Shown here one piece after another: positions 8,431 through 16,134 of a stretch of DNA of 47,792 bases. The position numbers and the translations under genes are program-made. How positions within the stretch are numbered: position 1 is the stretch's first letter; the number at the start of each line of letters is the position of its first letter. Origin of the DNA: Trueperella sp. (GTDB lineage: Bacteria > Actinomycetota > Actinomycetes > Actinomycetales > Actinomycetaceae); the NCBI GenBank assembly GCA_022783305.1, contig JALEWQ010000093.1:1-47792 (forward strand), read 5' to 3'. Under the pieces are notes generated by a model, which was not told the origin of the DNA, did no database searches, and was given only the letters and a program-made list of their open reading frames with translations.

Positions 8431-8436
8431 TATGAT
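8431..8436 (+). promoter_or_regulatory. -10 box of a likely leaderless transcript
   Basis: TATGAT ends six bases before the ATG at 8443. No ribosome-binding site is visible. The -35 region is poor. Confidence 0.55.
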
Positions 8437-8442
8437 GACGTC

Positions 8443-8973
8443 ATGAACCTTGAACGTCCCCTCGCCCCAGATCCCTACGAGCTTCTTCCCGCAGTCCCCT
8501 CCTTCACCCTGACCAGCCCCACGCTTACCGACGGCGGCGTCATGCCGGAGCGCCACCTCGGCTTCGCGGACAACGTCTCACCCGCCCTCGAATGGTCGGG
8601 TTTTCCGCCAGAAACCCAGGGCTTCGCCGTGACTTGCTTCGACCCCGACGCGCCGACGCCCTCGGGCTATTGGCACTGGATCGTACTGGACCTCGTGGAC
8701 GTCACCAGCTTGGATGAGGGCGCCGGCCAACACGACCTCACACTCCCGGGTGCCGCGAGCCACATCCGCAACGACGCAAACGAGTTCGCTTACTACGGGG
8801 CCGCTCCCCCGCCGGGCGACGTCCACCCACATCGCTACATCTTCGTGGTTCACGCTCTTGACGTCCCCTCCCTCGAGCTTGATCCCGAGGACACGACGCC
8901 GGCAACGGCCGCCTTCCACACCGTCTTCCACACGCTCGCGCGAGCCCGCCTCACGGTGACATACCAGCGCTAG
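8443..8973 (+). CDS. YbhB/YbcL family (PEBP-like) protein
   Basis: This 176-aa cytoplasmic protein belongs to the phosphatidylethanolamine-binding protein / Raf kinase inhibitor-like family (YbhB/YbcL). It shows NVSPALEWSGFPPETQGFAV, the ligand-pocket motif DPDAPTPSGYWHW, and the second pocket motif PPPGDVHPHRYIFVVHAL; family members have D-P-D-A-P and G-x-H-R-Y. The bacterial role is not well defined. The start at 8443 places the whole fold in frame. The upstream extension of the frame overlaps imuA' on the other strand and is not coding. The -10 box six bases upstream suggests a leaderless mRNA. A 13-bp inverted repeat starts 14 bases after the stop. Confidence 0.9.
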   Translation: MNLERPLAPDPYELLPAVPSFTLTSPTLTDGGVMPERHLGFADNVSPALEWSGFPPETQGFAVTCFDPDAPTPSGYWHWIVLDLVDVTSLDEGAGQHDLTLPGAASHIRNDANEFAYYGAAPPPGDVHPHRYIFVVHALDVPSLELDPEDTTPATAAFHTVFHTLARARLTVTYQR

Positions 8974-8986
8974 CCGCCATCAGGCA

Positions 8987-9022
8987 GTCGAGCACCCGCG
9001 TTACACTAGGCGGGTGCTCGAC
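8987..9022. promoter_or_regulatory. Inverted repeat spanning the trmL promoter and start codon
   Basis: GTCGAGCACCCGC (8987-8999) and its exact complement (9010-9022) are separated by 10 nt. The loop holds the -10 box TACACT and the right arm includes the GTG start of trmL. In a read-through transcript from the upstream gene this would be a 13-bp hairpin. Confidence 0.7.
9002..9007 (+). promoter_or_regulatory. -10 box of trmL (leaderless)
   Basis: TACACT ends six bases before the GTG start at 9014. No ribosome-binding site is present. Confidence 0.55.
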
Positions 9023-9484
9023 TTCGTTTTTCATGAACCTAAGATCCCCGGCAACACCGGCAACGCTATCCGGCTCGCCGCCTGCACAGGCGCACGCCTG
9101 CATCTGATCGAACCGCTCGCCTTCAACTTTGACGATGCCCACCTGAGGCGCGCCGGGCTCGACTACCACGACCTCGCCGAGCTCGTCATCCACAAATCCT
9201 GGGAGGACGCCAAAGCCTACTTTGGACCCGACCGGCGAATCTTCGCCTTCACCGGACACACGTCCAACAATTTTGCCAACGAATCTTACCGCGAGGATGA
9301 CGTCCTCCTTTTCGGCACGGAGCCGACCGGGCTACCTGAGTCGGTCCTCGACGATCCTCGGATCACGAAGAAGCTCCGAATTCCCATGTTGCCCGGCCGG
9401 CGTTCACTCAACCTCGCCAACGCCGCATCTATCGCAGTGTACGAGGCCTGGCGGCAGTTAGGATTTACCGCCTCCTCGATGTAG
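9014..9484 (+). CDS. trmL: tRNA (cytidine(34)-2'-O)-methyltransferase TrmL
   Basis: This 156-aa SPOUT methyltransferase modifies the wobble ribose of tRNA-Leu isoacceptors using SAM. Family motifs are clear: FHEPKIPGNTGNAIRLAACTGARLHLIEPL (motif 1, with the PxNxGN signature), DVLLFGTEPTGLPE (motif 2), and IPMLPGRRSLNLANAASIAVYE (motif 3, the trefoil-knot SAM site). The length fits the family (about 155 aa). The GTG start begins directly at the conserved LDFVFHEP. The 3' end overlaps the convergent surface-protein gene by 20 nt. Transcription probably starts at or next to the start codon, inside an inverted repeat. Confidence 0.93.
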   Translation: MLDFVFHEPKIPGNTGNAIRLAACTGARLHLIEPLAFNFDDAHLRRAGLDYHDLAELVIHKSWEDAKAYFGPDRRIFAFTGHTSNNFANESYREDDVLLFGTEPTGLPESVLDDPRITKKLRIPMLPGRRSLNLANAASIAVYEAWRQLGFTASSM

Positions 9485-10922
9485 CGCGAGACCCGGCCAC
9501 GAACGCCACTCCCAGGCAGGCAATGCCGATGGCCCCGATGGCTAGCGGCAAAGACGCGTCGCCGGTCTTCGCGAGGACCGCCGGCGGCGTAGTCGGCGTC
9601 GGCGTAGGCGCAGGTTCCGGCGTGGGTTCCGGCGTAGGCTCCGGTGTCGGCGTGGGTTCCGGCGTGGGTTCCGGCGTCGGTGTGGGTTCCGGCTCAGGCT
9701 CGACGAACACCGTTTCAGCCGGCTCGAAGAAGGGCATCACGACGTGCGCCTGCGGAAGACCCGCAAAGTCGCCTACGTCGCGGAATTGACCCTCCACCAC
9801 CACGGTGTACCAACCGGGACTGGGCTCGTGGTCGAAGGTCACCTCGTAGGTTCCTGACGCGAAGACGCTCACAGTCGTGCTTTCCACGCTCTCCACGCCG
9901 TCTGGCACCGAGTCACGCTGATCAATCCGCTCGTCGAACGGTCCGTAGAGGTGCGCGGTCAGGTCAAAGGTCGCGGGAATGCGTTCGACCGCCGGCCACT
10001 CGTCCACGCTGACTGTGACGAGGTCACGGATCATGCCCGAGTCCTCCACAATCCTCGCCTCCGTGGCGATTTTTACCGCCGTCTCCGCCGGCGCTTCGCG
10101 CAACACCACGTTGCGTTCGAGCACGCCACGCTCACCGCGCATGTGCATATCTTGCGCCACGGCGTGATGGCCGGTGACGAACGAGTGGCCGGGAATCTCG
10201 GAGAAGGTGACCTTCATTGTCACTTCACCGAAAGCTGGAGCGCTGACAGCGAAGCTCTGTTCTTCGGCTGCGGTCTTCCCCGTCAACACTGACTCGCCGG
10301 TAGATTCCCACACGGCGCCGGTGAGCTCCGCCCGGAAGGGGACGTCCAGCAACGCGACCCCCGCCTGACCGGTCACGGTGAAGCCACGGACGTGGCCATC
10401 TGCGAAGGCCAGCTCGCCGGCCACGTGCGGTCCCGCAATCGTCGAGGCGAGGTCGAGCAGCCGGCGCGCCTGTTCCTGCCAGGCCTTATTTGACGACGAA
10501 GTTAGCCCGCGCGAATCGGCGGTCAACTCGTGGATGGCGAGAGTGAAGGCTTCGGGAACGATCCCCGCCACGGCGTCGGTGCCCCACAGATCGAGTATCG
10601 CGGCGACCTTGCCCGTGTCGGATGCGCTGATGGAGGTATTCCATCCCCTCTCCGCGTCCGTTTGGGCGTAGGCTTCGCCTGCGCGGGTCAGGCTCCGGCT
10701 TTCGAAGTCGGCCTTCTCAAGGCCGGGCTGGTAGCTGAAGTTCAGCTGGGTGTCACCGGTGCAGATGCCGATCGGCACGTGCGGGCTGGAAAGTGCTCCC
10801 CACCGGCTCGGCTCGCTTGCCACGCGCGTCCAGTTCTGCTCGCCGGCAATGGCGAATGGGACGAACGCAAATAGCGCGGCTGCGAGGACAAAAATAAATG
10901 ATCGACGAATGATGGTTTCCAT
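9465..10922 (-). CDS. Sortase-anchored surface protein with Pro/Thr-rich stalk
   Basis: The 485-aa protein has a signal peptide (RRSFIFVLAAALFAFVPFAIAG, cleavage near residue 27) and a large extracellular region of about 370 residues that I cannot assign to a family. A Pro-Glu-Pro-Thr repeat stalk (about residues 405-448) is followed by the cell-wall sorting motif LAKTG (about 450-454), a hydrophobic segment and a Arg-rich tail (SRATSRRR). LAxTG motifs are used by class E sortases in high-GC Gram-positives. A single Cys (ICTGDTQ) lies near the mature N terminus, and the rest looks beta-rich. The start at 10922 has AAGGGAGAG upstream; the longer frame to 11045 lacks this. It is divergent from an XRE regulator, 173 nt apart. 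Adhesin or wall protein is plausible but unproven. Confidence 0.85.
   Translation of the reverse strand: METIIRRSFIFVLAAALFAFVPFAIAGEQNWTRVASEPSRWGALSSPHVPIGICTGDTQLNFSYQPGLEKADFESRSLTRAGEAYAQTDAERGWNTSISASDTGKVAAILDLWGTDAVAGIVPEAFTLAIHELTADSRGLTSSSNKAWQEQARRLLDLASTIAGPHVAGELAFADGHVRGFTVTGQAGVALLDVPFRAELTGAVWESTGESVLTGKTAAEEQSFAVSAPAFGEVTMKVTFSEIPGHSFVTGHHAVAQDMHMRGERGVLERNVVLREAPAETAVKIATEARIVEDSGMIRDLVTVSVDEWPAVERIPATFDLTAHLYGPFDERIDQRDSVPDGVESVESTTVSVFASGTYEVTFDHEPSPGWYTVVVEGQFRDVGDFAGLPQAHVVMPFFEPAETVFVEPEPEPTPTPEPTPEPTPTPEPTPEPTPEPAPTPTPTTPPAVLAKTGDASLPLAIGAIGIACLGVAFVAGSRATSRRR
9598..9701 (-). repeat. Pro-Thr/Pro-Glu codon repeats in surface-protein stalk
   Basis: Short degenerate 6-12 bp units (on the plus strand GGCGTGGGTTCC and variants) encode PEPTPTPEPTPEPTP-type repeats. 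They form the wall-spanning stalk before the LAKTG signal and are a likely site of copy-number slippage. Confidence 0.8.
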
Positions 10923-11048
10923 GTCTCTCCCTTCGACGTGACCATCATGTCGAGAATCGGAACGAGCCGTTTTTGCCACAGGCCCGAATGTGGATACCGC
11001 CGCCCACCAGCAAAACTGTGTATAACTTTTCTCAGCCCTCTCCACACC

Positions 11049-11058
11049 GGGTATACCC
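11049..11058. promoter_or_regulatory. Palindrome GGGTATACCC, possible operator
   Basis: This perfect 10-bp palindrome lies in the divergent region between the surface-protein and XRE genes. Related TATA-centred sequences GTGTATAAC (11018-11026) and GTGGATACC (10990-10998) sit upstream. A separate inverted repeat CACGGA-N7-TCCGTG (11080-11098) overlaps the XRE start codon. An operator role for the adjacent regulator is inferred from position only. Confidence 0.35.
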
Positions 11059-11095
11059 TGCTGACCTGCGCCGGGTAAACACGGACCATTTTTCC

Positions 11096-11386
11096 GTGAC
11101 TTCGTATTCCCCCGCAGAACGCGCCTTCGCCTCGACCTTCGCCAAGACGCTCATTGAGCGGCGCAAACAGATGGGGCTGACACAGGAGCAAGTGGCACTC
11201 GCGGCTGACATCAACCGCAATCATTACCAGCTCATGGAGCACGCGCGCGCCGACCGTCGCACCAACAGCCCGGCAAACCCGCGCATGAGCACTCTTATCA
11301 AGCTCGCCAAGGTCTTCGACTGCACCGTCGCCGACCTCCTCGAGGCCGCCCTCGCCGAGTACAAGGCCGTCGAAGAGCGTCAGTGA
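11096..11386 (+). CDS. XRE-family HTH transcriptional regulator
   Basis: This 96-aa protein is essentially a single helix-turn-helix domain: FAKTLIERRKQMGLTQEQVALAADINRNHYQLMEHA, followed by PRMSTLIKLAKVFDCTVADLLEAAL. These are the five helices of a Cro/C1-type domain, with the recognition helix around INRNHYQLME. A short helical tail follows. The GTG at 11096 is chosen because it begins just before the conserved domain; the frame is open further upstream (to 10973) through intergenic sequence with low coding character. It is divergent from the LAKTG surface protein, so it may control that gene or itself. The 3' end overlaps the convergent methyltransferase gene by 7 nt. Confidence 0.85.
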   Translation: MTSYSPAERAFASTFAKTLIERRKQMGLTQEQVALAADINRNHYQLMEHARADRRTNSPANPRMSTLIKLAKVFDCTVADLLEAALAEYKAVEERQ

Positions 11387-12192
11387 GGCCGCAGCGCCCA
11401 CGCCGCCACCGCGCTCGTCGCGGCCACGTTCAGCGAGTCCACCCCTCCCGACATCGGGATTGTGACCACGTAGTCGCAGTGGGCCAGCGTCGCGTGGGCC
11501 AGCCCGTCTCCCTCCGTACCGAGGATCATTGCCACCTTGCCCGAGGCCGCCTCGCTTGCCGCGAACTCCTCCAGCGTCACCGCGTTGTGTGACAGCGCCA
11601 ACGACGCCGTCACCCACCCCGCGTCCGTCAGCTCACCAATCGAACGGGGCCAGTCCGTGATGCGCGTCCAGGGCACCTGAAAGACCGTCCCCATCGAAAC
11701 CTTCACCGAGCGCCGATAAAGCGGGTCGGCGCAGTGGTCCGTCACCAGCACGGCGTCAACCCCGAGAGCAGCTGCCGAGCGGAAGATGGCGCCAACGTTC
11801 GTGTGGTTGACGAGGTCCTCGAGGATGAAGATCCGCCGCGCATCCGGGCGTCGTGCGAGGAACTCCGCCAGCCCCGGCAGCGCGGGCCGGTTCATCGAGG
11901 CAATCGCGCCGCGGTGAACCTGGAAACCGGTCAGCTCCGTCAGGAGCTCTTCGGGCACGACGAACTGCGCCACGTCCTGAGGAAAGAAGTCGGCCAGGCT
12001 GTCAACCCACCGCTGCGTCAGCACCGCGGCCCGCGGCGTGTGCCCCGCGGCGATCGCGCGCCTGATGACCTTGTCCCCCTCGGCCAGGTATAGACCACGC
12101 TCGGTCTCCAGCTTCTTACGCAACGCGACGTCGGTGAGGCGAAAGAAGTCGTCGAGGCGGGGGTCTGAGAGGTCATGAACGTAAGTGAGCAC
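11380..12192 (-). CDS. SpoU/TrmH-family RNA 2'-O-ribose methyltransferase
   Basis: The 270-aa protein has an N-terminal substrate-binding domain (VIRRAIAAGHTPRAAVLTQRWV, typical of SpoU_sub_bind) and a C-terminal SPOUT domain. The motifs are ILEDLVNHTNVGAIFRSAAALGVDAVLVT (motif 1, N-x-x-x-x-x-R), VAMILGTEGDGLA (motif 2) and IPMSGGVDSLNVAATSAVAAW (motif 3). This is the 23S rRNA / TsnR-like group rather than tRNA Gm18 methyltransferase; the target nucleotide cannot be read from sequence. Translation starts at GTG 12192. The gene stands alone and overlaps the 3' end of the convergent XRE gene. Confidence 0.9.
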   Translation of the reverse strand: MLTYVHDLSDPRLDDFFRLTDVALRKKLETERGLYLAEGDKVIRRAIAAGHTPRAAVLTQRWVDSLADFFPQDVAQFVVPEELLTELTGFQVHRGAIASMNRPALPGLAEFLARRPDARRIFILEDLVNHTNVGAIFRSAAALGVDAVLVTDHCADPLYRRSVKVSMGTVFQVPWTRITDWPRSIGELTDAGWVTASLALSHNAVTLEEFAASEAASGKVAMILGTEGDGLAHATLAHCDYVVTIPMSGGVDSLNVAATSAVAAWALRPH

Positions 12193-12244
12193 GGTTCATA
12201 CTTTGCCACACCGGCGCGCTGGTGGCACAAAGCCGCGGGCACAC

Positions 12245-12272
12245 AAAAGGTGGCCGCCAATCGGCGGCCACC
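12245..12272 (-). terminator. Terminator of the nfeD-SPFH operon
   Basis: On the minus strand GGTGGCCGCC pairs with GGCGGCCACC across a 4-nt loop (12249-12272), followed by UUUU (12245-12248). It lies 16 nt after the SPFH stop codon. Confidence 0.85.
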
Positions 12273-12287
12273 CCTTGTTGCGATACT

Positions 12288-13409
12288 TTACTCGCCCGGG
12301 CGCTCGGGGATGTCGGCGTCCGGCACGTCCGGCTGCTGTCCGAGTTCGGCGCGTGGGTCGAATGGCTTGCCCGAGTGGGTGCCGGACTCCTCCGCTTCCG
12401 AAGACGCGCGGGTCGCCTCGCCACGGGCGCTCGCCAACGCCTCGTCCACGTCCTGCAGGCTGGTGGAGGCGAGCGAATCTGCGATGTCCTCGTCCAACCC
12501 GTCGAAGTTGACCGTGACCGGCTCGTCGCCGGCGCGGCCGGTGAAGCCCTTGGTGACGGCGTCGAGGGCGGCAGTGAGTTCGGTGGGGACGATCCACAGC
12601 TTCGAGGACTGCGAATCGGCGATCTGCGGCAGGATCTTGAGGTATTCGTAGGAGAGCAACTTCGGATCGGCGTTTCCACGGTGGATAGCGTCGAAGACCT
12701 GCAAAATAGCGCGGGACTCACCCTGCGCCTCGAGGATGGCCGACTGTGCCGAGCCCTCCGCTCGCAGGATGGCGGACTGCTTCTCGCCCTCGGCGGTAAG
12801 AATCGCCGACTGCTTGACGCCCTCTGCCGTCAGGATCGCGGCGCGGCGGTCGCGCTCGGCCTTCATCTGCTGCTCCATGGCCGACTGGACGGTGGCCGGC
12901 GGGTCGATCGCCTTCAGCTCCACGCGCGAGACGCGGATGCCCCAGCGGCCGGTCGCCTCGTCGAGGACGCCGCGAAGCTGGCCGTTGATCTGATCGCGGC
13001 CCGTGAGCGCCTGCTCCATGTCCATCGAGCCGATGATGTTACGCAACGTGGTCACGGCCAGCTGCTCGATGGCGGACATCGGATCGGCGATCTCATAGGT
13101 GGCCGCCTCCGGTTGGGTCACCTGGTAGTAGATGACCGTGTCGATGTTGACCACGATGTTGTCCGACGTAATCACCGGCTGCGGCGGGAACGGGACAACC
13201 TGCTCACGCATGTCGATGCGTTGGCGGACCGAGTCGAAGAACGGGATGAGGAAGTGCAGACCCGGTCGGAGCGTCTTGTTGTATTTTCCGAGACGCTCGA
13301 TAATGACCGTGAATCCTTGGTGAACCTGGATAACGGACTTCGCAATGCCGACGACGACTAGCAGCGCCAGAATTGCGAGGAATGTGAGCAGAACTGTGCT
13401 TTCTGGCAT
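12288..13409 (-). CDS. SPFH/band-7 (stomatin-like, QmcA-type) membrane protein
   Basis: The 373-aa protein has one N-terminal membrane segment (VLLTFLAILALLVVVGIAKS) followed by a band-7 domain (IQVHQGFTVIIERLGKYNKTLRPGLHFLIPF, then DNIVVNIDTVIYYQVTQPEAATYEI). A coiled-coil region has repeated AILTAEGxKQSAIL units (about residues 185-235), and the C-terminal tail is disordered and acidic (residues about 315-373). SPFH proteins form large ring or cage assemblies in the membrane, marking microdomains and modulating proteases. It lies 24 nt downstream of an NfeD gene on the same strand, the classic bacterial stomatin-NfeD pair, so a membrane quality-control role is likely. AGGAG upstream of ATG 13409 supports the start. 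Confidence 0.92.
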   Translation of the reverse strand: MPESTVLLTFLAILALLVVVGIAKSVIQVHQGFTVIIERLGKYNKTLRPGLHFLIPFFDSVRQRIDMREQVVPFPPQPVITSDNIVVNIDTVIYYQVTQPEAATYEIADPMSAIEQLAVTTLRNIIGSMDMEQALTGRDQINGQLRGVLDEATGRWGIRVSRVELKAIDPPATVQSAMEQQMKAERDRRAAILTAEGVKQSAILTAEGEKQSAILRAEGSAQSAILEAQGESRAILQVFDAIHRGNADPKLLSYEYLKILPQIADSQSSKLWIVPTELTAALDAVTKGFTGRAGDEPVTVNFDGLDEDIADSLASTSLQDVDEALASARGEATRASSEAEESGTHSGKPFDPRAELGQQPDVPDADIPERPGE

Positions 13410-13433
13410 GACTCCTACTTTCTATTAGGACAC

Positions 13434-13859
13434 TTAGGGGGCAGGTGCGACGACGACGCGGGCGCCCTCTACGCTTTGGATAACAACGGTTGCCCCTTCG
13501 TCGATGGATGCGCCGTCGGTCTTCGCGCTCCATACCTCTCCGCCGAGCTTGACGCGACCGGCGTTCGCGGTGATGTCAGTCAGGGCCGTGCCCGTCTTTC
13601 CCGCCAGGGCGTAGACGTTTGACTCGCCGCGCGAAGAATCGTTGACATGCTTGCGCGCCCAGGGGCGGACGAAGGCGATCCCGAGGGTAGAGATAATGCC
13701 GAAGACGACGATCTGTAGCGCAAGGGCCGTCGGTGAGGCCAGCGAGACAAAGAGCGCCGCGAGAGTCCCGGCAGCGAACATCATAAACAGGAAATCAACG
13801 GTGATCGTCTCCACAATGAGCAACGCGACGGTGATGATCGCCCATATACCCCACGCCAT
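13434..13859 (-). CDS. NfeD-like membrane protein
   Basis: This 141-aa protein has two or three N-terminal hydrophobic helices (WAIITVALLIVETITVDFLFMMFAAGTLAALFVSLA, then ALALQIVVFGIISTLGIAFV). It ends in a small beta-barrel OB-like domain (ALAGKTGTALTDITANAGRVKLGGEVWSA...GATVVIQSVEGARVVV). This is the short NfeD form without the ClpP-like protease domain. It is co-transcribed with the SPFH gene directly downstream, its usual partner. GGAGGT eight bases before the ATG supports the start. Confidence 0.9.
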   Translation of the reverse strand: MAWGIWAIITVALLIVETITVDFLFMMFAAGTLAALFVSLASPTALALQIVVFGIISTLGIAFVRPWARKHVNDSSRGESNVYALAGKTGTALTDITANAGRVKLGGEVWSAKTDGASIDEGATVVIQSVEGARVVVAPAP

Positions 13860-13942
13860 AGATTACCTCCTCAGTCGGCATGCCATTCGTACTTATTATA
13901 CGTGTTAAACGTCTCGACTCCCGCATGCGACACCGCCAGCTA

Positions 13943-14728
13943 TCACCCCTTTGCGCGCGCAGTGTAGCGCCCTTCGTCGAGTTTGAGCTCGACGTCGACG
14001 CCGAAGATAGACGAGAGCGTCTGGGAGGTCATGACTTCCTCCAGCTCGCCTGCGGCGGCCACCTTTCCATCCTTGAGAAGCAGTCCGTGAGTGAAGCCCT
14101 GCGGAATGTCCTCCACGTGGTGGGTCACGAGGACGATGACCGGGGCATAGATCCCGCCCGCCAGCTGCGACAGGGAGGTCAGCAGTTCCTCGCGCCCGCC
14201 GAGGTCGAGGCCGGAGGCTGGTTCGTCGAGAACGAGCACTTCCGGGTCGGGCATGAGGGCCCGGGCAATGCCCACCCGCTTGCGTTCACCGGAGGAAAGG
14301 GTGCCCCACCGCTGCTCGGCCAGCTCGGCAACCCCGAGGGTCTCGAGCAGCCCGAGGGCACGCTCGTCGTCGACCTCCTCATAGGACTCTTTCCACATGC
14401 CCATGAGTCCATATGCCGCGCTACGCACGACGTTGAGCACCGTTTCGGCGTCGTTGATCCGCTGGTCGAGTGCCGAAGAAGCGAGCCCCACGAGCGGGTA
14501 GAGTTCGGAGACGTCGGTGTGGCCCAACTGCTCGCCGATGATCGTGACCTTGCCCGACGTCGGGTGCATGCGCCCGGAAATGAGGCGGATGAGCGTCGTC
14601 TTGCCCGCGCCGTTCGGGCCGAGCACCACCCAGCGCTCTCCCTCGTTGACCGACCAGTCAATCCCATCGATGATGTGTCGTCCGCCGCGGCGTACGACGA
14701 CGTTGCTTACCTGAAGTACATCTCCCAT
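13943..14728 (-). CDS. ABC transporter ATP-binding protein
   Basis: The 261-aa protein is a single ABC ATPase: Walker A GPNGAGKTT (about residues 38-46), signature LSSGERKR, Walker B VLVLDEPASGLD, H-loop VLVTHHVED. The extra spacing before the signature and the LSSGER variant resemble the ModF/YlmA group of stand-alone ATPases annotated as iron or molybdate transport components. No permease or binding protein gene is next to it, so its partner is unknown or distant. It lies downstream of glgA but is separated by a hairpin, and it has its own -10 box seven bases before the ATG (leaderless). Confidence 0.85.
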   Translation of the reverse strand: MGDVLQVSNVVVRRGGRHIIDGIDWSVNEGERWVVLGPNGAGKTTLIRLISGRMHPTSGKVTIIGEQLGHTDVSELYPLVGLASSALDQRINDAETVLNVVRSAAYGLMGMWKESYEEVDDERALGLLETLGVAELAEQRWGTLSSGERKRVGIARALMPDPEVLVLDEPASGLDLGGREELLTSLSQLAGGIYAPVIVLVTHHVEDIPQGFTHGLLLKDGKVAAAGELEEVMTSQTLSSIFGVDVELKLDEGRYTARAKG

Positions 14729-14735
14729 ATCATTC

Positions 14736-14741
14736 AGCCTA
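14736..14741 (-). promoter_or_regulatory. -10 box of the lone ABC ATPase gene
   Basis: TAGGCT on the minus strand ends seven bases before the ATG at 14728, with no ribosome-binding site. Confidence 0.45.
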
Positions 14742-14749
14742 GTTCACGC

Positions 14750-14782
14750 GAGGGTCGGCGCGCTCGTCGCACGCCGACCCTC
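14750..14782 (-). terminator. Hairpin downstream of glgA
   Basis: GAGGGTCGGCG (14750-14760) and its exact complement (14772-14782) give an 11-bp stem with an 11-nt loop, 38 nt after the glgA stop. There is no U-tract, so it would be a tail-less terminator. Confidence 0.6.
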
Positions 14783-14820
14783 ATCAAGGTTGCTTCTTCC
14801 ACCGGCCTGATCGGCTGGCC

Positions 14821-16029
14821 TTACCGGCCGAGGATGTCCTCGTAGAAGGCCATCGTCTTAACCGCAATGGACTCCCAGGAGAAGTGATCCTCCACCCGCT
14901 TGCGCCCGGCCTTGCCCATCTCCTTGGCCCGTGCCGGGTCGGCGACCATGTCCGCCAGCGCCTGGCCGAGATCCTTCTCGAACTTGTCTGGGTCGAGCGG
15001 GGTGCCCGTGCCATCCTGCTTTTGCTCAATCGGCACGAGTGTGCCCGTCACGCCGTGGTCAATGCAGTCCGGGATACCGCCTGTGGCGGTGCCGACTACC
15101 GGGAGGCCGACAGCCATCGCCTCGAGGTTGACGATGCCGAGAGGCTCGTAGACGGAAGGGGTGACGAAGGTGGTCGAGCAGGACTCGAGGGCCACGATCT
15201 TCTCGTGTGGCAGGTGCTCGTCGATCCAGACGACGCCGTCGCGCGTCTTTTGCAGCTCCTCCACCAGGGCGCGGGTCTCCTCGAGAATCTCCGGGGTATC
15301 CGGGGCGCCGGCGCAGAGGATCACCTGGACCTCTTCGGGCACGTACCGCAGGGCGCGCAATAGGCCCGGCACGCCCTTCTGGCGGGTGATGCGGCCGACG
15401 AAGATGATGGTGGGCTTGCTCGGATCCAGGCCGTAGGAGCTGAAGTATTCCCGGGCCTTGTCCCATTCTTCCTCGCTCTGCGGAGCCTTCCAGTCGTCGA
15501 GATCGATGCCGTTGTGGATCACACGAACCTTGTCTGGATCTACGTTCGGGTAGGAACGCAGGATGTCGTCACGCATGCCGTTAGAGACGGCCACGATCCC
15601 GTCGGCCGCCTCGTAGGCAGTTTTCTCAATCCAGGACGACACCTCATAACCGCCGCCAAGCTGCTCGCGCTTCCAGGGGCGAAGCGGCTCAAGGGAGTGG
15701 GCCGAGATGACGTGCGGGATGCCGTACATGAGCTTGGACAGGTGGCCGGCCATGTTGGCATACCAGGTGTGGGAGTGGACGAGGTCCGCCTCACCCGTCT
15801 TGTCGGCAATGAGAAGGTCGACGCCCAAGGTCTTGAGCGTGCCGTTGGCGCCGGCGAGCTCGGCTACGTCGTCATAGCCGTGGACGCCCTCCTCCTCGCG
15901 CGGGCCGTCGAAGGCGTGGACGTGGACCTCTGCGTGTGCGCGAAGAACCTTCGCCAATTCGGTGACGTGAACGCCCGCTCCGCCATACACGTGTGGGGGG
16001 TATTCGCGAGTGAGCAGATCGACTCTCAT
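14821..16029 (-). CDS. glgA: Glycogen synthase, GT4 type (actinobacterial GlgA/GlgM-like)
   Basis: The 402-aa protein is a GT-B glycosyltransferase. The N-terminal glycine-rich motif is [18 protein letters not shown]; the C-terminal GT4 domain has [53 protein letters not shown] with the E-x7-E nucleotide-sugar motif. This is the short actinobacterial form, which uses ADP-glucose to extend alpha-glucan or to make maltose-1-phosphate for the GlgE pathway. The start at 16029 has AAAGGAA upstream; the frame is open to 16074 without a site. It is divergent from glgC, which makes its substrate, so the two are probably co-regulated from the 105-bp spacer. Confidence 0.92.
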   Translation of the reverse strand: MRVDLLTREYPPHVYGGAGVHVTELAKVLRAHAEVHVHAFDGPREEEGVHGYDDVAELAGANGTLKTLGVDLLIADKTGEADLVHSHTWYANMAGHLSKLMYGIPHVISAHSLEPLRPWKREQLGGGYEVSSWIEKTAYEAADGIVAVSNGMRDDILRSYPNVDPDKVRVIHNGIDLDDWKAPQSEEEWDKAREYFSSYGLDPSKPTIIFVGRITRQKGVPGLLRALRYVPEEVQVILCAGAPDTPEILEETRALVEELQKTRDGVVWIDEHLPHEKIVALESCSTTFVTPSVYEPLGIVNLEAMAVGLPVVGTATGGIPDCIDHGVTGTLVPIEQKQDGTGTPLDPDKFEKDLGQALADMVADPARAKEMGKAGRKRVEDHFSWESIAVKTMAFYEDILGR

Positions 16030-16061
16030 CGGTATTCCTTTCGTGAAGATGAATACCTTCA

Positions 16062-16067
16062 AGACTA
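16062..16067 (-). promoter_or_regulatory. Possible -10 box of glgA
   Basis: TAGTCT on the minus strand would give a 5' leader of roughly 26 nt before the glgA ribosome-binding site. The -35 is weak. Confidence 0.35.
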
Positions 16068-16121
16068 TCGTCAAAACTTGAGCAATTTGTTAGAACTGCC
16101 AAATTCGTCGGCGCAACCGGA

Positions 16122-16127
16122 TATGGT
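16122..16127 (+). promoter_or_regulatory. -10 box of glgC
   Basis: TATGGT ends seven bases before the ATG at 16135, consistent with a leaderless glgC transcript. An in-frame ATG lies within the box at 16123 but would then be untranscribed. Confidence 0.45.
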
Positions 16128-16134
16128 TGTAAAC

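Noticed and set aside
10742..11617. 291-codon minus-strand frame across the XRE gene and spacer
   Set aside because: Gly/Arg-rich composition typical of antisense frames in GC-rich DNA, with no domain; it crosses two real genes and a promoter region.
12222..13361. 379-codon plus-strand frame antisense to the SPFH gene
   Set aside because: It is an antisense shadow (Arg/Asp/Leu repeats) of a clear band-7 protein, with no ribosome-binding site.
15514..16134. N-terminal extension of GlgC by about 207 codons
   Set aside because: It is antisense to glgA and upstream of the -10 box; GlgC homology starts at 16135.
16081..16134. Search for a cAMP-type or other operator between glgA and glgC
   Set aside because: No convincing palindrome was found; only the -10 boxes stand out.
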